Assembly: GCA_025464695.1 (NCBI GenBank)
Contig: JAODNQ010000049.1
Coordinates: forward strand, 1-5,797
Direction of reading: 5' to 3'
Source: Frankiales bacterium
Lineage (GTDB): Bacteria; Actinomycetota; Actinomycetes; Mycobacteriales; SCTD01
DNA length: 5,797 nucleotides
The position numbers were made by a program, and so were the translations under genes. The notes beneath the pieces were generated by a model that saw only the letters and a list, made by a program, of their open reading frames with translations, was not told the origin of the DNA and searched no databases. Positions within the stretch are counted from its first letter, which is position 1. The number at the start of each line of letters is the position of its first letter. This document shows, in pieces, positions 1-5,240 of the stretch.

Positions 1-98
1 AGCTCCTCGGCCAACTCCACCACTGCCTGCACACCCGCCAGCCCTACGACGAGACCCTGGCCTGGGCCCCACGCAGCAGCGAGCTCACCGCAGCTTGA
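1..98 (+). mobile_element. Right-hand part of an insertion sequence (boundary unresolved)
   Basis: Inferred only from the transposase-like tail at 3-98. IS110-type elements often have little sequence after the transposase stop, and many lack terminal inverted repeats and clear target duplications. The true end therefore cannot be placed from this side alone; it probably lies between 98 and about 125. Bases 99-119 show no obvious inverted repeat or terminator stem. Confidence 0.4.
3..98 (+). CDS. C-terminal end of a transposase, probably IS110 family (partial)
   Basis: An open frame enters from the left edge and runs 31 codons to a TGA. It contains the segments LLGQLHHCLHTRQPYDE and AW, and ends in TAA. 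The pattern of a small hydrophobic run with Leu-His-x-Cys-Leu, then Tyr-Asp-Glu, then Ala-Trp a few residues from the end is what I recall at the C-terminus of many actinobacterial IS110-family transposases. These are DEDD/serine recombinases guided by bridge RNA in this family. The catalytic domains would lie left of the window, so the family call rests only on this tail. It is the only plus-strand gene supported and it converges on the permease operon. The alternative is another transposase family, or chance open frame in GC-rich DNA. The protein-like composition (Cys, Tyr, two His, Trp) argues against chance. Confidence 0.55.
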   Translation, partial: LLGQLHHCLHTRQPYDETLAWAPRSSELTAA

Positions 99-119
99 CG
101 CGCTACAGGCGTGGGGTGT

Positions 120-803
120 CTAGACGGGAGGCAGCTCCGTCCGCAGGTCCGCCCCCGGCGTCAGCCGGCCCTGCACCGCGCCCAGCACCCCCTCGACGGC
201 GAGCGCGAGGGCGGCCACGAGCAGTCCCCCGGCGGCGGTCATGCCCGGGTCGGCCCGGGCGGTGCCGTCGGCGATGAATCGGCCGAGCCCGCCGCCCCCG
301 ACGTAGGCGGCCAGGGTCGCGGTCGCCACCACCTGCACGGCCGCCGTCCGGACCCCGGCGGCCACCAGCGGCAGCGCCAGCGGCAGCTCCACGCGCCGCA
401 GGAGCTGCCCGCGCGTCATGCCCATCCCGCGGGCGGCCTCCCGCACGTCCGGGTCGACGTCCCGGACGCCGGTGTAGGCGTTGGTCAGCAGCGGGGGCAC
501 GGCGAACAGCACGAGGGCGACGACGGTCGCGCGGTCGCCGAAGCCGACCGGGGTGGCCACGAGCAGGACGAGGACGGCGAACGTCGGCACCGCCCGGCTG
601 GCGTTCGCGAGGGCGACGACGGCGGCTCCGCCGCGACCTCGGGAGGCGAGCAGGAAGGCCGGCGGCAGGGCGAGCAGCAGGGCGATCCCCAGGGCCGTCC
701 CGCTGACCTCGAGGTGCTGCAGCAGCCGGACCGGGACGCCGTCCGGGCCGGACCAGTGGGCGCCGTCGGACAGCCAGGCGGCGGTGTCCCCGACGACGCT
801 CAC
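120..803 (-). CDS. ABC transporter permease, OpuC/ProW type (second permease)
   Basis: This is an inner-membrane permease subunit of an osmoprotectant-type ABC importer (glycine betaine/choline/carnitine class), 227 aa. The N-terminal motif HWSGPDGVPVRLLQH (residues 16-30) is typical of OpuCB/OpuCD-like proteins. Hydrophobic segments lie at about 33-54, 62-86, 91-110, 145-168 and 188-210. The cytoplasmic EAA loop that contacts the ATPase is EAARGMGMTRGQLLRRVELP (122-141), and GGGGLG follows at 169-174. The GTG start at 803 is chosen because it overlaps the upstream permease's stop (GTGA) and has GAGGTG five bases before it (809-814). A much longer open frame runs upstream but is a shadow of the neighbouring genes. 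The gene ends in TAG 21 nt from a convergent transposase fragment, so the very C-terminus may have been altered by that insertion, although LTP near the end looks normal. The substrate is not fixed by sequence. Confidence 0.9.
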   Translation of the reverse strand: MSVVGDTAAWLSDGAHWSGPDGVPVRLLQHLEVSGTALGIALLLALPPAFLLASRGRGGAAVVALANASRAVPTFAVLVLLVATPVGFGDRATVVALVLFAVPPLLTNAYTGVRDVDPDVREAARGMGMTRGQLLRRVELPLALPLVAAGVRTAAVQVVATATLAAYVGGGGLGRFIADGTARADPGMTAAGGLLVAALALAVEGVLGAVQGRLTPGADLRTELPPV

Positions 804-1492
804 CGGGACACCTCGGGCGCCCGCGCCCGGGTCCAGGGCGTCAGCAGGCGCTCGACGAGCAGCAGCAGTCCGTCCGCGACCAGGGCGAGCAGCAGGCACA
901 GCACCGTCCCGGTGAGGATCTGCGCCCGGTACAGGTTGTTGGTGAACCCCTCCAGGACCACCTGCCCGAGGCCCCCGTTGCTGACCACGACCCCGACCGT
1001 CGTCAGCGCGACCGTCGACACCGTGGCGACCCGCAGCCCGGCGAGCACGCTGGGCAGGGCGAGCGGCAGGTCGACCCGGCGCAGCACCTGTGCCCGGGTC
1101 ATCCCCGTGCCGCGGGCCGCCTCCCGCACGTCGGCCGGCACCCCGTCGAGCCCCGCCAGGACGTTGCGCACCAGGACCAGCAGCGCGTACGCGGTCAGGC
1201 CGATGACGACGGTGGTGCCGGTGAGGCCGGTGACCGGCGCGAGGACGGCGAACAGCGACAGCGACGGCACCGTGTAGAGCACGCCGGTGAACCCGAGCAG
1301 CGGACCGCGCAGCCGGGGCACGCGGCGGGCGAGCAGCGCCAGGGGCACGGCGAGCAGCAGGCCGAGCAGGACGCTGATGCCCGTCAGCTCGACGTGCTGC
1401 CGGGTCGCGGCGACGACGGCGTCGGCGTTGTCGCGCAGGTAGTCGAGGCTGAACCAGGGGTTCGCCGGCGCGCTCTGCGCGAGAGTCTGCAC
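800..1492 (-). CDS. ABC transporter permease, OpuC/ProW type (first permease)
   Basis: This 230-aa integral-membrane permease is a paralogue of the next gene; the two probably form the heterodimeric channel of an osmolyte importer. Hydrophobic segments lie at about 37-56, 65-85, 92-112, 147-170 and 193-215. The ATPase-coupling EAA loop begins EAARGTGMTRAQVLRR (124-139) and runs into DLPLALP (141-147). YTVPSLSLFAVL (73-84) and SNGGLGQVV (171-179) are conserved positions of the BPD_transp_1 fold in this subfamily. The start is GTG, five nt after the AI-2E gene's TAG stop. An AGAGG lies only two bases before it, too close for an efficient Shine-Dalgarno, so translational coupling to the upstream gene is likely. 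The ATP-binding and solute-binding genes that usually accompany such permeases are not in the window. Confidence 0.9.
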   Translation of the reverse strand: MQTLAQSAPANPWFSLDYLRDNADAVVAATRQHVELTGISVLLGLLLAVPLALLARRVPRLRGPLLGFTGVLYTVPSLSLFAVLAPVTGLTGTTVVIGLTAYALLVLVRNVLAGLDGVPADVREAARGTGMTRAQVLRRVDLPLALPSVLAGLRVATVSTVALTTVGVVVSNGGLGQVVLEGFTNNLYRAQILTGTVLCLLLALVADGLLLLVERLLTPWTRARAPEVSR

Positions 1493-1497
1493 AGCCT

Positions 1498-2787
1498 CTA
1501 GAGGGGCCGGTCCGGGTCGGGCAGCGCGCTCGCGTGCGCCACGGTGCCGTCGGCCGCGACGACGTCGCCCGCGCCCTCCTCGGCCGGCGCCGGCGCGGTC
1601 GCCAGGTCGTCAGGGGCCGGGCCGGGTGTGGGCTCGCCGGAGTCGGCCTGCGCCACCTCACCGAGGTAGCGCACGACGACGGCCGCCACGGCCGCGACGG
1701 GCACCGCGAAGAACGCCCCGGCGATGCCGAACAGGCTGCCACCGGCCGTCACGGCCAGGAGCACGACGGCGGGGTGCAGCGCCAGGCTCTTGCCCTGCAG
1801 CACCGGCTGCAGGACGTTGCCCTCGATCTGCTGGACCGCGAAGATCAGGCCGACGACGATGAGCGCCGTCGTCGTCCCGTTGCTGACGAGCGCGACCAGC
1901 ACCGACAGGCCGCCGACGACGAAGGCGCCGATGATCGGGATGAAGCCGCCGAAGAAGGTGAGCACCGCCAGCGGCAGAGCCAGCGGCACCCCCAGCACGA
2001 CCAGGCCGATCCCGATGAGCACGGCGTCGACCAGTCCGACCAGCGCCTGCCCCTGGATGAAGCTGCCGAGGACCGCCCACGAGCGCATCAGGACGACGTC
2101 GAGGTGGCGCCCGGCGCGCCTGCCGACCATGAGGTTCAGCCAGGGCAGGAACTTGGGCCCGTCCTTGAGGAAGAAGAACGTCAGCACCAGGGCCAGGAAG
2201 AACGTCACCAGGTACGAGCCGACCGCCCCGACGCCGGACAGCACGCCGCCCGCGATCGCCGAGGCGCTGCCGGTGAGCCGTTCTTGTGCCTGGCTCACGG
2301 CAGCGTCGACCTGGGCGGCGTCGAGGTTCAGCGGCGGGCCGGTCACGTACTCCTGGATCTTGTCCAGGCCTCCAGCCGCGCTTCCCGCGATCTCCCCGAC
2401 CTGGTCGACCACCTGCGGGGCCAGCCCCGCGAACAGGCCGACGAGGGCGAGCAGGCTGCCGAGGACGACGAGGATCGCGGCGCCCGCCGGGGGGACCCGG
2501 TGCCGGCGCAGCCAGGCGGTCGGCGTCCACAGCACGCTGGCGAGCAGCAGCGCCAGGACCACCGGCAGGACGACGACGTACAGCTTGGCGAGCAGCTCGT
2601 AGACGAGGAAGCCCCCGACGACGGTGAGGAGCAGCCGCAGGCTCCAGGTCGCCAGCCAGGTCACCATCCGGCCGATGTCGGCGCCGCGTTCCACGTGCGG
2701 GGTGCGGGCGGACACCGGGTCGGGCGCTGCGGGGTCGGGCGCCGCCGGCGCGGGCGGTGGTGCCGGGGCGGGGGGCGGCTGCGTCAC
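1498..2787 (-). CDS. AI-2E family (UPF0118) transporter
   Basis: This is a 429-aa polytopic membrane protein. The first 30 residues are a Pro/Ala-rich cytoplasmic tail. Hydrophobic segments follow at about 48-88 (two) and 101-122. Next comes a less hydrophobic loop at 123-175, then segments at about 180-207, 241-300 (several), 304-320 and 340-374. Family signatures are FFFLKDG (204-210), GGFIPIIGAFVVGG (280-293) and QQIEGNVLQPVLQGKSLALHP (within 319-339), followed by a Gly-rich GIAGAFFAVPVAAV. The last 50 residues are an acidic, Pro/Ala-rich tail. Members have been assigned autoinducer-2 export (TqsA) or Na+(Li+)/H+ antiport, but most are uncharacterised, so no substrate is assigned. The GTG start is 9 nt after the preceding stop, with only a weak GGGGTAG upstream. 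The osmolyte permeases follow after 5 nt, which suggests one transcript and a role in osmotic or ion stress (inference). Confidence 0.88.
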   Translation of the reverse strand: MTQPPPAPAPPPAPAAPDPAAPDPVSARTPHVERGADIGRMVTWLATWSLRLLLTVVGGFLVYELLAKLYVVVLPVVLALLLASVLWTPTAWLRRHRVPPAGAAILVVLGSLLALVGLFAGLAPQVVDQVGEIAGSAAGGLDKIQEYVTGPPLNLDAAQVDAAVSQAQERLTGSASAIAGGVLSGVGAVGSYLVTFFLALVLTFFFLKDGPKFLPWLNLMVGRRAGRHLDVVLMRSWAVLGSFIQGQALVGLVDAVLIGIGLVVLGVPLALPLAVLTFFGGFIPIIGAFVVGGLSVLVALVSNGTTTALIVVGLIFAVQQIEGNVLQPVLQGKSLALHPAVVLLAVTAGGSLFGIAGAFFAVPVAAVAAVVVRYLGEVAQADSGEPTPGPAPDDLATAPAPAEEGAGDVVAADGTVAHASALPDPDRPL

Positions 2788-2796
2788 GGCGCGGGT

Positions 2797-3072
2797 CTAC
2801 CCCGCAGCGCGCAGGTAGTCCAGGAACCGGGCGCGGACCAGCGGCTCGTCCGCACCCAGGTCCTTGCCGAGCATCTCGCGGCCCAGCTCGACCAGCTCGG
2901 TGATGCTGCCGGTCAGGGAGCCCGACGAGCCGTCCTCGCCGGCGAGCGCCGTCGACGCCCGGAGGTGCTTGGCGAGGTCCCAGAAGAAGCCGACGTCGTG
3001 GGCCGCCTTCGCCTTGTCGAACGCCCGGACGCGCAGCTGCTCGGTGGTCAGGTGGTCGAGGTCGTCGGTCAC
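2797..3072 (-). CDS. Small conserved-looking protein of unknown function (91 aa)
   Basis: I do not recognise a named family. The protein is soluble, without a signal peptide or membrane segment, and looks largely helical. It opens with TDDLDHLTTEQLRVRAFDKA (residues 2-21). A central part follows with HDVGFFWDLAKHLRAS (25-40) and a Gly/Ser-rich linker, GEDGSSGSLTGS (45-56). The end is charged: LVRARFLDYLRAAG (78-91). Good codon-position GC bias and well-spaced aromatic residues support real coding. The GTG start at 3072 is preferred over the longer open frame, because upstream codons overlap the DUF3180 gene in a low-complexity Arg/Pro frame and because TAGGGT lies seven bases before this GTG. 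It heads the unit that continues into the AI-2E transporter 9 nt downstream. This invites, but does not show, a regulatory or accessory role. Confidence 0.75.
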   Translation of the reverse strand: MTDDLDHLTTEQLRVRAFDKAKAAHDVGFFWDLAKHLRASTALAGEDGSSGSLTGSITELVELGREMLGKDLGADEPLVRARFLDYLRAAG

Positions 3073-3079
3073 CCGGCAG

Positions 3080-3085
3080 ACCCTA
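3080..3085 (-). promoter_or_regulatory. Putative -10 element of a leaderless promoter (TAGGGT)
   Basis: On the minus strand TAGGGT is followed by seven bases and then the GTG of the 91-aa gene. A TANNNT hexamer at this distance would put the transcription start on or next to the start codon, the usual arrangement of leaderless actinobacterial genes. No Shine-Dalgarno is present upstream of the GTG, which agrees. A convincing -35 is not visible: the 17-bp-spaced position reads CCCGGT. This is the only spacer in the window, apart from folB-folK (25 nt), that is long enough for a promoter between same-strand genes. Confidence 0.45.
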
Positions 3086-3088
3086 GCC

Positions 3089-3111
3089 ACCGGGCGGGGA
3101 GGACCGGGCGG
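3089..3111. repeat. 9-bp direct repeat upstream of the 91-aa gene
   Basis: ACCGGGCGG occurs at 3089-3097 and again at 3103-3111 on the plus strand, 14 bp apart. The copies occupy the -35 region of the putative promoter, and the nearer copy ends 3 bp from the TAGGGT. This could be a repressor or activator site, or coincidence in GC-rich DNA. Confidence 0.3.
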
Positions 3112-3112
3112 C

Positions 3113-3556
3113 TCAGGGACGGGGCGGGTCCGGGGTGCGGCAGGCCCGCTCGAGCAGCAGCGCCGCGACCGCCAGCAGCAGCGCGGCCGCCACGGAGGCC
3201 CCGCTGGTGCGGGCGTCGTCCTGCGCCTGCTCGGCCTGCAGCGGCAGGACGGCGGCGAGGAAGCCGCCGTACGCACCGACCAGCAGGGCGGCCCCGGCGG
3301 ACGACGCCTTCGCGAGAGCGGCCGCCCGCGCGACCTGCAGCGGGTGCAGGGCCCGCCCGCGGACCGGCCGGCCGTCGAGCCGGCTGCGCACGACCCGCGC
3401 GAGACCCAGCTCGAAGAGCGCGATCAGCACGAGGGTGACCGGGGCGTACGCCGGCAGCGGCGGGAGGTCGCCGTAGGTGGCGCGCACCAGCAGGTACACC
3501 ACGACGGCGGCGGCCGCGGCCAGCCCGGCCAGGACGGGCACCCGGGTCGGGGTCAC
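3113..3556 (-). CDS. DUF3180 family membrane protein
   Basis: This 147-aa small integral-membrane protein has four predicted transmembrane segments at about 6-25, 37-56, 84-106 and 119-136. A basic loop, RSRLDGRPVRGRALHPLQVA (57-76), lies between the second and third. The segment VARAAALAKASSAGAALLVGA, from about residue 76, resembles the conserved core of the actinobacterial DUF3180 proteins. These commonly follow folK in folate clusters; their function is unknown. The GTG start at 3556 overlaps the folK TGA as GTGA, indicating translational coupling. The open frame extends further upstream inside folK, but that part is Arg/Pro-rich shadow sequence. It is the last gene of the folate cluster, and a 40-nt spacer follows it. 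Identification rests on position and topology more than on a diagnostic motif. Confidence 0.82.
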   Translation of the reverse strand: MTPTRVPVLAGLAAAAAVVVYLLVRATYGDLPPLPAYAPVTLVLIALFELGLARVVRSRLDGRPVRGRALHPLQVARAAALAKASSAGAALLVGAYGGFLAAVLPLQAEQAQDDARTSGASVAAALLLAVAALLLERACRTPDPPRP

Positions 3557-3996
3557 GGGAGCCGCCGCAGGCCCTGGTCGGGGAGCGCCGCGAGCAGGTC
3601 GGCGACCCGCCCCTGCGGCAGGGCGGCGTCGGGGTCGACGTCGAGCCAGGGGGCCAGCACGAAGGCCCGCTCGTGCGCGCGCGGGTGGGGCAGGACCAGC
3701 CCGTCGGGCACCGGCCCCTCGGCCACCACGACGTCGACGTCGAGCGTCCGGGGGCCCCACCGGACCTCGCGGGTGCGGTCCGCCTGCCGCTCGGCCTGCT
3801 GGGCGAGCTCCCAGGCGCGCGGGGCGTCCCAGGGCACGAGGCAGACCAGGTTGAGGAAGTCGCCCTGCGGCACCCCGCCCACGGGGGCGGTCTCGTAGAG
3901 CGGGGAGACGGCGGTGGGCTCGAGCAGGCGGAGCGCCGTCCGCAGGTGCGCCTCGCGGTCCCCGACGTTGCTGCCGAGGCTGAGCACCGCGCTCAC
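3553..3996 (-). CDS. folK: 2-amino-4-hydroxy-6-hydroxymethyldihydropteridine pyrophosphokinase (HPPK)
   Basis: HPPK transfers pyrophosphate from ATP to 6-hydroxymethyl-dihydropterin, the cytosolic step that supplies FolP. The protein is 147 aa, normal for a single-domain HPPK. It has the N-terminal LSLGSNVGDR (5-14) and the pterin-pocket motif YETAPVGG(VPQ)GDFLN (34-49). The catalytic loop is RWGPRTLDVDVV (79-90), with Arg83 and the Mg-binding Asp86 and Asp88. The C-terminal LPHPRAHERAFVLAP (102-116) follows. All expected key residues are present. The start is GTG at 3996, 25 nt after the folB stop, with GGCGGAG about eight bases upstream as a Shine-Dalgarno, the best ribosome site in the folate cluster. 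The stop overlaps the next gene's start by 4 nt. Confidence 0.97.
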   Translation of the reverse strand: MSAVLSLGSNVGDREAHLRTALRLLEPTAVSPLYETAPVGGVPQGDFLNLVCLVPWDAPRAWELAQQAERQADRTREVRWGPRTLDVDVVVAEGPVPDGLVLPHPRAHERAFVLAPWLDVDPDAALPQGRVADLLAALPDQGLRRLP

Positions 3997-4021
3997 CGGC
4001 TCCGCTCCGCCGACGGCACGC

Positions 4022-4405
4022 TCACGGCCGCACCACCGTCACCGCCACGTCGTCGAACGCGAGCGGGATCGGGGCGGACGGCTTGTGGACCGTGACCTCC
4101 GCGCCGTGCACCCGCCCGTCGACCAGGCAGACGGCGGCCAGCCGCTCCGCCAGCGTCTCGATCAGGTCGACGGGCTCCCCCGCCACCACCTCGGCGAGGG
4201 CCAGCGCGAGGGCGCCGTAGTCGACGGTGTCCTCGAGGTCGTCGGAGGCGGCCGCCTCGCGGACGTCGACGTGCAGCACCGCGTCGACCACGAAGTCCTG
4301 GCCGGCCTCGCGCTCCGCGGGCAGCACGCCGTGGAAGCCCCGGACCCGCAGGCCCCGCAGCGCGATGCGGTCGACCGGGCCGTCGGCGCCGGGCCGGGGG
4401 CTCAC
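4022..4405 (-). CDS. folB: Dihydroneopterin aldolase
   Basis: FolB cleaves 7,8-dihydroneopterin to 6-hydroxymethyl-dihydropterin and glycolaldehyde, the step before FolK. The protein is 127 aa, close to the family's usual 115-130. Motifs are RGFHGVLPAEREAGQDFVVD (22-41), with Glu31 aligning with the pterin-anchoring Glu of known aldolases, then VDYGAL (62-67) with the active-site Tyr63. LIETLAERLA (81-90) and VTVHKPSAPIP (104-114) with the catalytic Lys108 complete the set. The GTG start at 4405 overlaps the folP TGA as GTGA. Upstream codons in the same frame are an Arg/Pro-rich shadow of folP. It adds a short N-terminal extension (about 10 residues) ahead of the first strand DRIALRGL. Confidence 0.97.
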   Translation of the reverse strand: MSPRPGADGPVDRIALRGLRVRGFHGVLPAEREAGQDFVVDAVLHVDVREAAASDDLEDTVDYGALALALAEVVAGEPVDLIETLAERLAAVCLVDGRVHGAEVTVHKPSAPIPLAFDDVAVTVVRP

Positions 4406-5238
4406 GCCGACACCCGCCGGACGGCGTCGACCACGCGGACGGCGTCGGCCGACGGGCGGACGTCGTGGACCCGCACGGCCCACGCCCCCGCCTGGGCGGC
4501 CAGCACCGTGACGGCCGCCGTGGCGGCGTCCCGCTCCTTGGCCGGCCGCAGGGCGCCGTCGGGGCCGGCGAGCAGCGCGCCGAGGAACGCCTTGCGCGAG
4601 GCGCCCACCAGCAGCGGCAGCCCGAGCGCGGCGAACTCGGCGAGGTGCGCGACCAGCGTCCAGCCGTGCTCGGCCGTCTTCGCGAACCCGAGCCCTGGGT
4701 CGACCACGACCTGGCGCACGCCGGCCGCCCGGGCCGCCTCGACCCGGGTGCGCAGCTCGGCGAGCACCTCCTGCACGACGTCGTCGTAGACCGCGCGCTG
4801 CTGCATGTCGCGGCTCGGGCCGCGCCCGTGCATCACGACGAAGGGCACGTCGAGCTCGGCGACCGCGGCGAGCATCTCCGGGTCGGCCGTCCCGCCGCTG
4901 ACGTCGTTGACCATCGCGGCCCCGACCTCCACCGCGGCCCGGGCCACGGAGGCCCGGACGGTGTCGACCGACACGATCACGCCCTGGGCCGCGAGCCGCT
5001 GCACGACGGGGACGACCCGGCGCAGCTCCTCGCCCTCGGTCACCCGCTCGGCACCGGGCCGGGTGGACTCCCCGCCGACGTCGACCAGGTCCGCGCCCTG
5101 CGCCCGGAGGTCGAGCCCGTGGCGGACGGCGGAGACGACGTCCGCGTGGTCACCGCCGTCGCTGAACGAGTCGGGGGTGACGTTGACGACGCCCATCACC
5201 AGGGTCTGGGGACGGGCGCCGTCGGGAGCGAGCAGCAA
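4402..5238 (-). CDS. folP: Dihydropteroate synthase
   Basis: FolP condenses dihydropterin pyrophosphate with p-aminobenzoate to form dihydropteroate, and is the sulfonamide target. With a start at TTG 5238 it has 278 aa, a usual length. TIM-barrel signatures are VMGVVNVTPDSFSDGG (14-29), VDVGGESTRPG (52-62), SVDT (90-93), NDVSGG (111-116) and VVMHGRG (135-141). They continue with VDPGLGFAKT (179-188), LVGASRKAFLG (210-220) with the conserved SRK lysine, and RVHDV (256-260). All catalytic positions appear intact. The open frame continues far upstream, but that part is a shadow of ftsH. ATG 5196 or GTG 5199 would remove most of the first beta strand, so TTG 5238, two nt after the ftsH stop, is preferred. 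No Shine-Dalgarno precedes it, implying coupling to ftsH translation. The single intact copy of the sulfonamide-binding regions shows no obvious insertion. Confidence 0.96.
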   Translation of the reverse strand: MLLAPDGARPQTLVMGVVNVTPDSFSDGGDHADVVSAVRHGLDLRAQGADLVDVGGESTRPGAERVTEGEELRRVVPVVQRLAAQGVIVSVDTVRASVARAAVEVGAAMVNDVSGGTADPEMLAAVAELDVPFVVMHGRGPSRDMQQRAVYDDVVQEVLAELRTRVEAARAAGVRQVVVDPGLGFAKTAEHGWTLVAHLAEFAALGLPLLVGASRKAFLGALLAGPDGALRPAKERDAATAAVTVLAAQAGAWAVRVHDVRPSADAVRVVDAVRRVSA

Positions 5239-5240
5239 GG

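Noticed and set aside
99..119. Terminator between the convergent transposase and permease genes
   Set aside because: Only 21 nt are available and no stem-loop with a T-run is visible on either strand.
111..1277. Long plus-strand open frame (388 codons) opposite the permeases
   Set aside because: It is rich in Gly, Arg, Gln and His with no domain or hydrophobic pattern. It is the antisense shadow of two clear permease genes, as expected in very GC-rich DNA.
804..1742. N-terminal extension of the second permease to 540 residues
   Set aside because: The extra 313 codons are Arg/Pro/Ala-rich and out of frame with the first permease and the AI-2E gene beneath them. The real start is the GTG at 803.
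3073..3112. Intrinsic terminator after DUF3180
   Set aside because: The spacer has direct, not inverted, repeats and no T-tract, so termination here cannot be supported from sequence.
1534..3438. 634-codon plus-strand open frame
   Set aside because: It spans the AI-2E gene, the 91-aa gene and part of DUF3180 on the opposite strand. Its composition (Gln/Asp/Arg/His-rich, then Arg/Pro/Ala-rich) is that of antisense codons and no family is recognisable.
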